NCBI GenBank assembly: GCA_964428955.1
Contig: CAYSAD010000002.1
Span: 86,314 to 150,313 of the forward strand
From: CAYSAD01 sp964428955
GTDB taxonomy: Bacteria > Patescibacteriota > Saccharimonadia > Saccharimonadales > Saccharimonadaceae
Length of the DNA: 64,000 nucleotides
Reading direction: 5' to 3'
Position numbers and translations under genes: made by a program. This document shows positions 49,942 through 59,727 of the stretch, one piece after another; position 1 is the first letter of the stretch, and each line of letters starts with the position of its first letter. Below the pieces are notes generated by a model. The model saw only the letters and a program-made list of their open reading frames with translations. It was not told the DNA's origin and ran no database searches.

Positions 49942-51567
49942 TTAAGCGATTTCGATACGAAGCAATCTTCCCTCGACGCTTCGTCTTCCTTGCCATTCAT
50001 TGATGTCCGGCTGATACCAGATCGTAATCCGCTCGCCCGGTTCGACGAAGAAATGTTCCGGAGCGCTAAAGGCTAGCATCTGAAGCTTCAGGCCGCTGGA
50101 GTCTTGTACCTCCAGTTTGACGTGCTGACCTTCGGTGCCCATGCGCCACCGGTTGATGACTAACACGCCTTCACTCTTTAAAATCGGCTGCGGATTGCCG
50201 TTGCCGAACGGTTCAAGCGTTTCTAGTAGCCCTATGAGATCTTCGGTGACATGTCCAAAGCTAGCCAGGGCGTCAGCTTTCGGCAGCAATAAGGCTGGTT
50301 GGTTGAATAGTTTCTGCGAATCATAGAATTCGTTGACCCGTTGGCGAAATGCGTCGATGCTCTTGGTCGGCAATGTCACACCAGCCGCCAGCTTATGGCC
50401 ACCGCCTTTCGTGATGATGCCATCGCTGGCCCGGATGGCATCGACTGCCGAAAAATCGCCGTAGCTACGGGCCGAACCTTTGCTTTCATCGCCCATTTCT
50501 TCCAGTACGTAGGTCGGTTTCTTGTATTTCTCCAGCAGTTTGGCCGCGACGATACCAATGATGCCATGATTCCAACCCGGACTGCTCACCACCAACACGC
50601 GGTCGTTCTTGAATTGCTCAGCCTGCTGAGTGGCCTCTTTGAAAATTTTATCCTGCTCCATACGGCGTGCCGCGTTCATCTCGCTCAGTTTCTGAGCTTT
50701 TTCCAGCGCGTCCATCGGCTCTTTGGCGCGCAGCATATCGAGCGCATACTGGGCTGTTTCCAAGCGTCCAGCTGCATTCATGCGCGGACCAAGCTGAAAG
50801 CCAAGACTGCGAGCATTAACCTTCTCCGGCTCGACACCTGCCACGGCCATCAAGGCCTTAAGGCCTGGCCGACGAGTCTGTGCTAAAACCTTTAGTCCCC
50901 AAAACACATTGGCACGATTCTCGTCGACCAGAGTTACTACATCACAAACCGTGCCGAGTGCCACGAGATCGAGCAACCACTTTTCCTGACCCTGCTCCAA
51001 ACCATCGAGTTTCGTTTGCAGCGCCTGAATCAACTTGAAGGCGACACCGACACCGGCCAAATCTATAAATGGATACGTGTGATCAGGTCGCTTTGGATTA
51101 ATGACGGCGACGGCCGGTGGCTGCACTTTGGCTACATTATGATGATCGGTCACGATCACATCGACGCCAAGCTCATTGGCACGGATAATTTCCTTTTCGC
51201 TCAGGCTGCCACAGTCCACCGTGATAATCAGCTGTGCACCGGTAGCAGCAATCCGTTCAATCGCATCAACCGTCAGACCATACCCCTCGACGAAACGATT
51301 AGGGATAAACGCGTCGAGATGCTTGAAGCCGAAACTCTCCAGTCCATCGAGTAGCACCGTCGTCGCGGTCAGACCATCAATATCATAATCGCCATAAATG
51401 GTAATCTTCTCTTGTTTTCTGTGTGCCGTAACAAGTCGCTTAACTGCTTTGTTCATGTCGGGCAGTAAAAACGGATCATGCTTATTGTCGTAACTCGGAT
51501 TTAAAAACGCGTCGCGCTTCTCACCTGTTAGTCCACGCGCTGTTAGGATTTCCTCAAACAGATTCAT
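49942..51567 (-). CDS. recJ: Single-strand exonuclease RecJ
   Basis: 541 residues: DHH motifs GDYDIDGLTATTVLLDG, ITVDCGS, VIVTDHHNV; DHHA1 domain (about 325-440, GGGHKLAAGVTL) and a C-terminal OB domain. 5'-3' nuclease for mismatch and recombinational repair. Its ATG overlaps the upstream wHTH gene's stop (TGATG). Confidence 0.94.
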   Translation of the reverse strand: MNLFEEILTARGLTGEKRDAFLNPSYDNKHDPFLLPDMNKAVKRLVTAHRKQEKITIYGDYDIDGLTATTVLLDGLESFGFKHLDAFIPNRFVEGYGLTVDAIERIAATGAQLIITVDCGSLSEKEIIRANELGVDVIVTDHHNVAKVQPPAVAVINPKRPDHTYPFIDLAGVGVAFKLIQALQTKLDGLEQGQEKWLLDLVALGTVCDVVTLVDENRANVFWGLKVLAQTRRPGLKALMAVAGVEPEKVNARSLGFQLGPRMNAAGRLETAQYALDMLRAKEPMDALEKAQKLSEMNAARRMEQDKIFKEATQQAEQFKNDRVLVVSSPGWNHGIIGIVAAKLLEKYKKPTYVLEEMGDESKGSARSYGDFSAVDAIRASDGIITKGGGHKLAAGVTLPTKSIDAFRQRVNEFYDSQKLFNQPALLLPKADALASFGHVTEDLIGLLETLEPFGNGNPQPILKSEGVLVINRWRMGTEGQHVKLEVQDSSGLKLQMLAFSAPEHFFVEPGERITIWYQPDINEWQGRRSVEGRLLRIEIA

Positions 51568-51869
51568 CAGACTTCGGTGGAAGAACGTTTCGGACGACCG
51601 GCGTGCTGCTGCGACTTGATGACGATACTCTGCAATTCTTTGAAGATAGCGAATTGTTTGTTAGTCGAATAGATCTTGGTGTTACCCTGTTTCTCACTAG
51701 TCAGGAAGCCGACTTTCTCGAGTCGCTTTAGTTCCCGTTGGATGTTGCCTGGGTCTTCTTTGATGAGTTTGGCAAGTCCGCGCACATGCGTATGAAAATC
51801 CGGATATTTAGCATAGACTACCACAATCTTACGCCGTACCCGAGATGTAATAAAAACGTCTAGCACCAT
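51567..51869 (-). CDS. Winged-helix transcriptional regulator, 100 aa
   Basis: wHTH fold: FHTHVRGLAKLIKEDPGNIQRELKRLEKVGFLTSEKQGNTKIYS, i.e. recognition helix then a wing. Resembles ArsR/MarR-type or nucleotidyltransferase-associated HTHs, without metal-binding Cys. Coupled to recJ by TGATG overlap. Target unknown; the inverted repeat at 52634-52660 is a candidate. Confidence 0.8.
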   Translation of the reverse strand: MVLDVFITSRVRRKIVVVYAKYPDFHTHVRGLAKLIKEDPGNIQRELKRLEKVGFLTSEKQGNTKIYSTNKQFAIFKELQSIVIKSQQHAGRPKRSSTEV

Positions 51870-51940
51870 AACTCCCTTAATTTAGACTTGCCCTTGGTTC
51901 TTACTATCTTACACATTCTTACAACACCTGGCAAGGCCGA

Positions 51941-52597
51941 TTATTGCCAATTGAGAATGATCTGGTTGATTTTAGCAATCGTATCCTCGTGAGACGGGAT
52001 GGTATTGTCAGTATAGTAATGATTGATATCTATGAAATTTTCTTTCACATCCAGGATATGCAGTTCATCGGCCGCGATATGCAGTTTGTCGACCACCGAT
52101 ATAGTGGCCACTGGTACAGCAGCTACTAACTTATTGATACGGATTGGCTTCAAAAAATCTAATACCACATCGATAACCGAACCATTCTCTAGACCATCTG
52201 CCACTAAAATAACCGTTCGGTCACGTAATAAGTCGTTGCTGATGATACCACCGTCACCGAGCAATCGATTTATTTTTTGAAATTTCATGCGTTTTTGTTC
52301 TTCTAAGTAGCCGTGGAATTCATTGCTATATTCTTCGATCTCACCGGCTGACATACTCTCGTTATAGGTAAAATTGCCGGTTTGCGACATACCACCGAAG
52401 TTCATATTTTCACCCGGAACTTCGATATCTTCAATTAGTAGCAGCGTCAACACTGAGTGCAGTGCGGTCGCTATTTGCTCCGCCACCAAAACCGAGCCGT
52501 CACTGAGTGCCACGACCGCACAATCTTCGTAGCGATATTTCTCTAAGAGTTGCGCGGCCAGTAGCTGGCCGGCCTGGGTACGCGATTCAAAGTACAT
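51941..52597 (-). CDS. Phosphoribosyltransferase-like protein
   Basis: 218 residues. N-terminal FESRTQAGQLLAAQLLEKYRYEDCAVVALSDGSVLVAEQIA matches the PRTase hood of a family of predicted phosphoribosyltransferases; the PRPP loop is VILVADGLENGSVIDVVLDFL (usual DDGxxTG degenerate to ADGLENG). Purine/pyrimidine partner unknown. ATG lies 6 nt after TACACT (TGC-extended). Confidence 0.78.
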   Translation of the reverse strand: MYFESRTQAGQLLAAQLLEKYRYEDCAVVALSDGSVLVAEQIATALHSVLTLLLIEDIEVPGENMNFGGMSQTGNFTYNESMSAGEIEEYSNEFHGYLEEQKRMKFQKINRLLGDGGIISNDLLRDRTVILVADGLENGSVIDVVLDFLKPIRINKLVAAVPVATISVVDKLHIAADELHILDVKENFIDINHYYTDNTIPSHEDTIAKINQIILNWQ

Positions 52598-52603
52598 ATG
52601 TTT

Positions 52604-52612
52604 AGTGTAGCA
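52604..52612 (-). promoter_or_regulatory. Extended -10 of the PRTase-like gene
   Basis: TGC + TACACT on the minus strand, 6 nt before the ATG at 52597; leaderless spacing. Confidence 0.5.
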
Positions 52613-52633
52613 GTATAATAATGACGTGACGAG

Positions 52634-52660
52634 TGAAAAGAGTAGATTTTACTCTTTTCA
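52634..52660. repeat. Inverted repeat between divergent PRTase and priA genes
   Basis: Perfect 11-bp arms TGAAAAGAGTA/TACTCTTTTCA around GATTT. It lies between divergent promoters, so a terminator makes little sense; a repressor operator or structured element is more likely. Confidence 0.6.
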
Positions 52661-52683
52661 GAGTAAGGAGTTATTTCACGAAG

Positions 52684-52689
52684 TATAAT
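52684..52689 (+). promoter_or_regulatory. -10 promoter of priA
   Basis: Consensus TATAAT, 7 nt before ATG 52697. It decides the start: ATG 52688 overlaps the hexamer itself. Confidence 0.6.
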
Positions 52690-52696
52690 GGTGAGT

Positions 52697-54631
52697 ATGC
52701 ACTACTACGAGGTGGCTCCGACCAAGATTATCCGCGCCAACAATACGTCGTTTACGTACGCTTCGAAACAGCCGCTTCCAATTGGCCAATTAGTCGAAGT
52801 TGAAATCGGTTCGCGCCATTATACCGGCCTTGTCCTCGACGAAGTAGCCGTACCAACTTACGTCACAAAAGAGATAGGTAGACTGATTGACGAACAAGCA
52901 CTGCCTAGTGAGCTCATCGAGTTGGCGCGCTGGCTGGCCGACTACTACGCCACTCATTTGGCCCTCGTTCTGCAGACACTTCTGCCGACTGGTCTGATGA
53001 AGAATCGCCGGAACACCACTGTTGAGAAACGACTGACCGCTCGAAAACGAACAACTATTGTATTCACGAAAGAGCAGCGTCAAGCGCTCGATATCATCAC
53101 TAGTATGACGCCTGGCTCTGCTCTACTTCATGGTGTCACCGGCTCAGGGAAAACGGCGGTTTACATCGAACTCACCAAGCGTAGCCTTGCAGCTGGTAAG
53201 TCGGTTATTATACTCGTACCAGAAATTGCTCTGACGTCGCAATTGGTCGATGAATTCGCTCATCATTTCAGCGATATCATCCTGACACATTCCAAGCAAA
53301 CCGAAGCAACTCGACACCTAGCATGGCTGGAAGCGCTACATAGTGACAAACCGCGCGTGGTCATCGGCCCACGCTCGGCCTTGTTTACGCCACTTAGCAA
53401 TATCGGCTTGATTGTTATCGACGAGTGCCATGAGCCTAGTTTCAAACAAGAACAGTCGCCGCGTTATTCTGCTTTACGAGCGGCTAGTATACTATGTACC
53501 GCACACGGCGCGAAATTGATACTCGGAAGTGCTACGCCAGCCATTAGTGATTACTACCTGGCCGTACATTCAAAACGGCCCATCATTACTATGTCTCGTC
53601 CTGCCCAACCAGCCACCAAGCCAACCATCACACTGATCGACATGACAAAACGTCCCAACTTTACTAAGCACCGCTTTTTATCCAATAGCTTACTGGCGAT
53701 GCTTGAAACGACATTCGTAAGCGGTAAACAAGCGCTGATCTTTCATAATCGACGTGGCAGCGCCAGCACGACGCTCTGCGAAAACTGCGGTTGGCAAGCT
53801 GGCTGTCCGCGCTGTTTCGTGCCGTTGACACTCCACATCGATAGCCATAATCTCCGCTGTCATATTTGCGGTTTTAGTGACACCGTACCGATTACCTGCC
53901 CGACGTGTGGCAGTGTCGATATCATCCATAAAGGCATTGGCACGAAGTTGATCGAACAAGAATTGCGAAAATTATTTCCAGATAAGGTGATCGCCCGATT
54001 TGATGGCGACAGCACTTCAGGTTCAACACTCGAAGACAATTACAAGCAGCTATACGATGGCAAAATAGATTTAATCATCGGTACGCAAGTCGTCGCCAAA
54101 GGTCTCGATTTGCCGCATCTTCGGATGGTGGGCGTCGTTCAGGCAGATGCTGGCCTAAGCTTACCCGACTTTGGCGCCGGCGAACGAACCTTCCAGCTAT
54201 TGGCGCAAGTCGTAGGCCGCGTCGGTCGATCGCATCACGCGACTAGCATCATTATCCAGAGTTACCAGCCGACTCATCCAGCAGTAACGGCAGGAATCGC
54301 CCAAGATTATAGTAGTTTTTATGAGCGCACTATGAAAGAGCGGCGGCGCGCCCACTTCCCGCCGTTCGTCTATTTATTGAAACTTACCTGTACTTACAAG
54401 ACGGAAGTGGCAGCGATTCGTAATGCCAAAGCATTGGCAGACCAGTTACAAAACAGCCAAGCTGGAATCGAAATCCTCGGCCCGACCCCGGCATTCTACG
54501 AACGTCAACGTGATAGCTACCGTTGGCAAATCGTCGTCAAGGCTACCGAGCGCCAACGCCTCGTGGCATTGATTGAACACATTCCTGCGACACATTGGCA
54601 ATACGAACTTGATCCCATCAGTTTGTTATAG
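52697..54631 (+). CDS. priA: Primosomal replication-restart helicase PriA
   Basis: 644 residues from ATG 52697: 3'-BD domain (about 1-100), Walker A HGVTGSGKTAVY, DEAH-type VIVIDECHEPSFKQEQSPRYSA, helicase C motifs, and the zinc module (CENCGWQAGCPRCFVPL; CHICGFSDTVPITCPTCGS, eight Cys). Restarts stalled replication forks. Followed by def and fmt. Confidence 0.95.
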   Translation: MHYYEVAPTKIIRANNTSFTYASKQPLPIGQLVEVEIGSRHYTGLVLDEVAVPTYVTKEIGRLIDEQALPSELIELARWLADYYATHLALVLQTLLPTGLMKNRRNTTVEKRLTARKRTTIVFTKEQRQALDIITSMTPGSALLHGVTGSGKTAVYIELTKRSLAAGKSVIILVPEIALTSQLVDEFAHHFSDIILTHSKQTEATRHLAWLEALHSDKPRVVIGPRSALFTPLSNIGLIVIDECHEPSFKQEQSPRYSALRAASILCTAHGAKLILGSATPAISDYYLAVHSKRPIITMSRPAQPATKPTITLIDMTKRPNFTKHRFLSNSLLAMLETTFVSGKQALIFHNRRGSASTTLCENCGWQAGCPRCFVPLTLHIDSHNLRCHICGFSDTVPITCPTCGSVDIIHKGIGTKLIEQELRKLFPDKVIARFDGDSTSGSTLEDNYKQLYDGKIDLIIGTQVVAKGLDLPHLRMVGVVQADAGLSLPDFGAGERTFQLLAQVVGRVGRSHHATSIIIQSYQPTHPAVTAGIAQDYSSFYERTMKERRRAHFPPFVYLLKLTCTYKTEVAAIRNAKALADQLQNSQAGIEILGPTPAFYERQRDSYRWQIVVKATERQRLVALIEHIPATHWQYELDPISLL

Positions 54632-54637
54632 AACATC

Positions 54638-54646
54638 TGATATACT
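54638..54646 (+). promoter_or_regulatory. Extended -10 promoter of def
   Basis: TGA + TATACT (54638-54646), 7 nt before ATG 54654, just after the priA stop. It allows def-fmt transcription apart from priA. Confidence 0.55.
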
Positions 54647-54653
54647 TAAAATA

Positions 54654-55229
54654 ATGAAAAAAGAAGCGATTATTACTCTGCCCAACCCGCACCTTAGGCA
54701 GAAGTCGGCCCGTATCCATGTTATGGACGATGAAACCCAGCAACTAGCTGCCGATATGATAAGTGCTGCCATCGATTGGGAAGATAGCCGACCACACGAA
54801 ATCAGTGCCGCGCTAGCGGCCGTACAACTTGATAGATTGAGTCGTGTCGTAATCGTACGAAGTGATTTCGATGACAAGAACGCGCGCGACTTCACAGTGC
54901 TTATCAATCCAGAAATCGTTAAGTTCGAAGGTGATATAACCACTGATTATGAGGGCTGTTTAAGTGTTAGCGATGTCTACGGGAAAGTGCCACGTTACTC
55001 GAAAATCCGCGTCAAAGCGCTCGATTTGGATGGCCATGAACTGCGCTTCAAAGCCGAAGGTTTCCTGGCGCGCGTCATTCAACACGAAATCGACCATACT
55101 AACGGTATCGTCTTCATCGACCACATCCGTGACGATAAAAGTGCCTTCTATACTTTAGATCAACAAGGCGAATTACAGCCACTGGAGTACGATGAACACA
55201 TCGCGAAAAATCATATTCTTTGGGACTGA
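54654..55229 (+). CDS. def: Peptide deformylase
   Basis: 191 residues. Metal ligands EGCLSV (Cys, in DYEGCLSVSDVYG) and QHEIDH (IQHEIDHTNG) are intact. The usual GxGLAAxQ box reads SAALAAVQ (both Gly replaced). Removes formyl from Met. It shares 38 nt with fmt. Start by TATACT spacing; the longer frame from 54573 runs inside priA. Confidence 0.92.
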   Translation: MKKEAIITLPNPHLRQKSARIHVMDDETQQLAADMISAAIDWEDSRPHEISAALAAVQLDRLSRVVIVRSDFDDKNARDFTVLINPEIVKFEGDITTDYEGCLSVSDVYGKVPRYSKIRVKALDLDGHELRFKAEGFLARVIQHEIDHTNGIVFIDHIRDDKSAFYTLDQQGELQPLEYDEHIAKNHILWD

Positions 55230-56076
55230 ACAGTTCAGCCTAGTAGCTCTCAACGGCTTGATTGAAGCCGGTTACGAAGTCGCGGCCGTCGTCACGAAGC
55301 CCGATAGTAAAAAAGGTCGTGGCCAGGAACTCAGCTGGCCCGAGGTAAAAAAATTAGCTGTCAGGCATCAAATCCCTGTCTGGCAGCCGCAAAACCTAGC
55401 TAATGTCACCGAAGACATTAAGGACTTGCAACCAGCCACTGGTATCTTGGTTAGTTACGGCAAGATTATCCCACAATCGACTATTGATTTGTTCACCCCT
55501 GGTATCATCAACGTCCACCCGTCACTTTTACCGAAATACCGCGGACCATCGCCTATCGAATCAGTGATCACCAATGGTGACAAAACAACCGGCATCTCTA
55601 TCATGCGACTCTCCGCCAAGATGGATGCTGGACCAATTTACATCCAAGAAACCGTCGCCCTTACCAACCATGAGACCAGGCCTGAACTTTATAAACAACT
55701 AGCTATAATCGGCACGAAGCTACTTTTAGAATCACTGCCAAGAGTGTTAGATGGTTCACTCCAGCCGACATCGCAGCCCGACGACCAGGCAACCTATTGC
55801 CAACTCCTGCAAAAAGCCGACGGCTTACTTGAACCGACCAAACTCACTGCCGTAGAAGCCGAGCGACGCGTCCGAGCCTACGTGGACTTTCCTAAGACTC
55901 GACTGACAATTGGTGGCGAGGCGCGCATCATTACCAAAGCTCACGTTAGCCAATCAGCAAAAACACCACTCGATGTGGTGTTTCGTGATAAAAAATTCCT
56001 TTCAATCGATGAACTCATCGCTCCAAGCGGTAAAACGGTGAGTACAGCTGAATTCTTGCGTGGTTACGCTGCCTGA
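55192..56076 (+). CDS. fmt: Methionyl-tRNA formyltransferase
   Basis: 294 residues: FFGTEQFSLVALNGLIEAGYEV, catalytic NVHPSLLPKYRGPSPIE and DAGPIY; C-terminal OB domain (about 200-290). Adds the formyl group that Def removes; def-fmt pairing is typical. The def overlap implies coupling. Confidence 0.93.
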   Translation: MNTSRKIIFFGTEQFSLVALNGLIEAGYEVAAVVTKPDSKKGRGQELSWPEVKKLAVRHQIPVWQPQNLANVTEDIKDLQPATGILVSYGKIIPQSTIDLFTPGIINVHPSLLPKYRGPSPIESVITNGDKTTGISIMRLSAKMDAGPIYIQETVALTNHETRPELYKQLAIIGTKLLLESLPRVLDGSLQPTSQPDDQATYCQLLQKADGLLEPTKLTAVEAERRVRAYVDFPKTRLTIGGEARIITKAHVSQSAKTPLDVVFRDKKFLSIDELIAPSGKTVSTAEFLRGYAA

Positions 56077-56513
56077 GACGCAGCCGGTGGCTGACCCTGA
56101 CCAAGAATCGTCTCGCGATTACTCATGATTTCTTGTTTGAGCTCGGCCAAAACCTGGGCGACAACGGCCCGATAGTCCGGTCGATTGACCTCTAGCCATT
56201 TCGTGGCAGCGAACTCCGATTTCAGACTTGGGTCATCGTCTTCCAACTTGGTGGCATCTTTCAGTTTCACGAAAGCCTCATCCTGTTGATAGTTCGGGGC
56301 GAATTGCGACAACCATACGTCAACCGCATCAACATTTCGATCGATAATTTTCTCGAACTCCTCTAACTGTGTATCATCCAGACCGTCAGACAACTTGGTA
56401 CCGACACGTAGCTCAAGCTCGCTATAGATATGCTCTAAGAATGCCTTGCGCTCCTCGCCCGGCAGCTTGTCGAGTCCTAAATCTTCTAAAAATTTATCGT
56501 CTAATTGAAACAT
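56064..56513 (-). CDS. DUF5663-like protein, 149 aa
   Basis: Starts MFQLDDKFLEDLGLDKLPGEE and contains LEHIYSELELRVGTKLSDGL, LEEFEKIIDR and WLSQFAPNYQ, the DUF5663 pattern of Saccharibacteria and related CPR. Function unknown. SD AAGGAA and an extended -10 TGGTACAAT upstream. Convergent with fmt (13-nt overlap). Confidence 0.82.
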   Translation of the reverse strand: MFQLDDKFLEDLGLDKLPGEERKAFLEHIYSELELRVGTKLSDGLDDTQLEEFEKIIDRNVDAVDVWLSQFAPNYQQDEAFVKLKDATKLEDDDPSLKSEFAATKWLEVNRPDYRAVVAQVLAELKQEIMSNRETILGQGQPPAASQAA

Positions 56514-56636
56514 GATTCCTTCTCGCTTCTCACTCATTATTGTACCACGAACATTATTCAGGGGCGGCTATCTTGACTTATCCTACCCCTTATGCTAATA
56601 ATAAACATACTTACTTAATGCACCCCAAAAACAAAT

Positions 56637-57608
56637 ATGAGCGAAAAAATACCTACACCAAAACCCTTCACCGAGCGACTGGCAGAGCTAGACGCCCAGG
56701 TTTCAGACTCACTAGAAATACCGGAATCCTCAGAAACCTCTCCTGAGCTTCAAGAAGCATTACGGTTCATGGAAAAAAGTTTTGGCTATGACTTCGGCGA
56801 ACAGGTCATCGTCGAACGATCTTCGGGTGACAAAGAAGATGATTGGCACATAGACAAGATGTCTTTTGGTGCCGACGGAACAAAATACCTTGATGTCAGA
56901 AAAAAAGGTTTAGATGAAGACGGTAAAATCCTCGTCAAAACAGTCACTTTGGATACGTTACAAAGTTGGCAAGATCACAGCGACTACGAAGAAGTTATCG
57001 ATACGCCAGAATATAGCGAACCGAGTGACATCGACAACGAAACAGCCGCCCAAGATCACGAAAACCTCCTCCGCACCCATGCCCTCAGACAGTCTGCAGC
57101 CGAGAAGACATTAAATACCATTCAAGCTATCGAAGGAGTTGCTCATGGCGTACAGAATATACGTTCAGCAATCAAAAAAGGCCGCCTCTCAGCCACGCGT
57201 ACGCGAGCACAGCGTCGATTTGAACGTCACTCGCTCAAGGCCGAAACCAGCATGTTTGCGTTTCGCCGCCGTAAATTCGCCGCCAAGGCTGCTCAATCAA
57301 AAAACCGGCTCGACTCAGCGAACCGCAACCTGAACAATCACAATACTGCTGTCGACGAACGTCAACAACAACGTGACGGCGTCAGCAATGAGCGCCAAGA
57401 ACTTCTTGATAAGAAACGTGAATTCCTACGTCAGAAAACCAGCTTCGCCCGCGAGCGTCGCACGCGGCGACGCGAGAAATGGGAAATGCACTTGACACTC
57501 GACGGACGTCGTCAAGAAGAGCTACGCGCCAAGCGCCGTGATCAATTACCAATTGATAAGCTCCGTCAAGAATTATTCGCCCGATATTACGAACCCCAAG
57601 CAGCCTAA
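56637..57608 (+). CDS. Basic coiled-coil protein, 323 aa
   Basis: Residues 1-130 are acidic and mixed with a beta segment (YLDVRKKGLDEDGKILVKTV); 160-323 are Arg/Lys/Gln-rich coiled coil (FERHSLKAETSMFAFRRRKFAAKAAQ; QELLDKKREFLRQK). No membrane segment. First of a pair with the following DUF5663-like gene (12-nt gap with SD). No known family. Confidence 0.75.
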   Translation: MSEKIPTPKPFTERLAELDAQVSDSLEIPESSETSPELQEALRFMEKSFGYDFGEQVIVERSSGDKEDDWHIDKMSFGADGTKYLDVRKKGLDEDGKILVKTVTLDTLQSWQDHSDYEEVIDTPEYSEPSDIDNETAAQDHENLLRTHALRQSAAEKTLNTIQAIEGVAHGVQNIRSAIKKGRLSATRTRAQRRFERHSLKAETSMFAFRRRKFAAKAAQSKNRLDSANRNLNNHNTAVDERQQQRDGVSNERQELLDKKREFLRQKTSFARERRTRRREKWEMHLTLDGRRQEELRAKRRDQLPIDKLRQELFARYYEPQAA

Positions 57609-57620
57609 AAGGAGACATCT

Positions 57621-57917
57621 ATGACAAATAACTTTCTCACTCAACAATTTTTACAGGAAATCGGTATCACTATCGACGAGCAGGCTTTCGCGACACTGCG
57701 CGAGCATTTTGGTACGACATTGGAGGATAGAGTCATTAACGAAGTTATTGATTCCCTGTCGAACGAGCAGGCTGAAGAGTTAGCAACTATGAAAGAGGCG
57801 TCTAGCGAACAGCTACAGTCCTGGATTCACAGCAATGTGCCGGAACTTGCCGATATCATCCAAGATGAAGTCGATATTCTACTGGGTGAACTCAGTGAAA
57901 ACGCTGATGCCGTCTAG
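57621..57917 (+). CDS. DUF5663-like protein, 98 aa
   Basis: FLQEIGITIDEQAFATLREHFGTTLEDRVINEVIDSLSNEQAEEL followed by LQSWIHSNVPELADII parallels the protein at 56064 (LxxLGL, LExRVG, LSxxQxEE, Wx3NxP). SD AAGGAG 6-7 nt before ATG. Overlaps infB's 3' end by 4 nt on the opposite strand. Confidence 0.78.
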   Translation: MTNNFLTQQFLQEIGITIDEQAFATLREHFGTTLEDRVINEVIDSLSNEQAEELATMKEASSEQLQSWIHSNVPELADIIQDEVDILLGELSENADAV

Positions 57918-59686
57918 CTAAGCGTACGCTTGACCAGTTCGCGAGTGAAGAACTCCAACTTGTCACCTTCTTCGAGTTGTAACTTCTTAGTCGTCTTGAG
58001 CGACAAGCCACACATCTCACCTTCGAATACTTCCTTGGCTTCCTGTTGTTGACGTTGGACTTTCGTAATTTCTACCTCAGCTAATTGTTCATCACCTCGT
58101 TTGACGCGTACCAATAGACCCGGTGCAACTTTACCACTAGTGACTTCACCACCAGCTATGACTTCATCTTTAAGTGTCCTGAAGACACCTTTGATAGTAA
58201 GAGCGCCAACTTCGGTTTCCACGACTTCTGGTGCAAGTAGCGCTTCCATTGACTGGCGAGCGTCATCGAGCAGTTCGTAAATAACATTGTAAAGCCGAAC
58301 TGGTACGTTATCCCGCATCGCTAGACGTTTGACGGCCGTCGCCAAATTGACATTAAAGCCATAAATAACCGTGCCGTTATCTGCAGCCAGTCGGACGTCA
58401 TTTTCAGAAATATTACCGACGCCTGATCCAATAACATGCAAAGCCACCTCATCACCGGTATCAATCAGTCGTAAGCTATCGATGACTGAAGTAAGTGAAC
58501 CTTGGACGTCTGCTTTTACTATAACGTTAAATTCTTGTGATTCATGTTTCTGTGTAATCAATTTGAGCATGTCAGCACTCGTAACGTTAGTGCTGGCGGC
58601 CTCACGTTCGCGCTCCACGCGCGTTGTCCCAATTTGCAGACGGGCTTCTTTTTCACTTTTCACAATTGAGAATGTGTCACCAAATTGTGGCAGCTCTTTG
58701 AAACCTGTTACCGTTACAGGGGTGGAAGGACCAGCTGCTTTGATGGCCTGGCCTTTGAAATCAAGTAACGTACGGACTTTACCGTAGGCCGTGCCGGCGA
58801 CCATGAAATGACCTGGCTTCAATTCGCCGTGCTCAATCAATAGTCCCACCACTGAGCCACGACCAGTTTCCATATGTGCCTCAATTACCAGACCTTCGGC
58901 CGGTGTGTCGGTATCAGCCTTAAGCTCCTCAAGGTCAGCTACGAGCAGCACCATGTCAAGCAGTTTATCGAGACCTTCGCCAGTCTTAGCACTGACCTCC
59001 ACCATCACTGTGTCACCGCCCCATTCTTCAGGATTAAGACTATGTTCTGTGGCTAGTTGTGTCTTTACGAGCTGTGCATTAGCGGCTTCTTTATCAATCT
59101 TATTGATAGCCACCACGATTTTGGCGTGGGCATCACGGGCGAAACGGATTGCTTCAATCGTCTGTGGCTTGACACCGTCATCAGCCGCCACGACAATGAC
59201 GACAACATCGGTCAGGGCCGCACCATGTTGACGAAGCGCCGCGAAAGCTTCGTGGCCCGGCGTATCCAATAACGTAATAACACGTTCGTTACGCTCTACT
59301 TGGTAGGCGCTAATATGCTGGGTAATACCGCCAGCCTCTCCCTCGGTCACTTTGGTCTTCAAAATTGCATCAAGCAAAGTGGTCTTACCGTGGTCGACAT
59401 GACCCATCACGGCAACAATTGGCGGCCGGATGGTGGCGTTTTCAGAGACGACGTGCTTTTTGCGCTCGGGTGCTGGTGCGGCAGCTCGTTTTTCAAGTGT
59501 CACATCAAGTTGCAATTCCTCAACAATAATCGACGCGGTTTCAAAATCAATCCGCTGATTGATAGTTGCGACGATACCGTTCTTGAACAATTCGCCGATT
59601 AAGGCTGTTACTGGCAGATTGAGCGTTCCGGCTAGTTCACCGACCGTAATCGTATCGGCAATAACAACGACTTTCTTCTCATCCAT
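57914..59686 (-). CDS. infB: Translation initiation factor IF-2, short form
   Basis: 590 residues. IF2-N-like start (residues 1-60, [25 protein letters not shown]), then the G domain: [41 protein letters not shown]; domains II, III and IV complete. The long N-terminal region of E. coli IF-2 (about 390 residues before the G domain) is missing. rpsA is upstream. Confidence 0.95.
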   Translation of the reverse strand: MDEKKVVVIADTITVGELAGTLNLPVTALIGELFKNGIVATINQRIDFETASIIVEELQLDVTLEKRAAAPAPERKKHVVSENATIRPPIVAVMGHVDHGKTTLLDAILKTKVTEGEAGGITQHISAYQVERNERVITLLDTPGHEAFAALRQHGAALTDVVVIVVAADDGVKPQTIEAIRFARDAHAKIVVAINKIDKEAANAQLVKTQLATEHSLNPEEWGGDTVMVEVSAKTGEGLDKLLDMVLLVADLEELKADTDTPAEGLVIEAHMETGRGSVVGLLIEHGELKPGHFMVAGTAYGKVRTLLDFKGQAIKAAGPSTPVTVTGFKELPQFGDTFSIVKSEKEARLQIGTTRVEREREAASTNVTSADMLKLITQKHESQEFNVIVKADVQGSLTSVIDSLRLIDTGDEVALHVIGSGVGNISENDVRLAADNGTVIYGFNVNLATAVKRLAMRDNVPVRLYNVIYELLDDARQSMEALLAPEVVETEVGALTIKGVFRTLKDEVIAGGEVTSGKVAPGLLVRVKRGDEQLAEVEITKVQRQQQEAKEVFEGEMCGLSLKTTKKLQLEEGDKLEFFTRELVKRTLS

Positions 59687-59727
59687 CCGAAAGCTCCTTT
59701 CTACCTGTTCGCAGGCAACTATTTCTA

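Noticed and set aside
50341..50886. 181-aa frame opposite recJ
   Set aside because: Antisense shadow; recJ motifs are intact on the minus strand.
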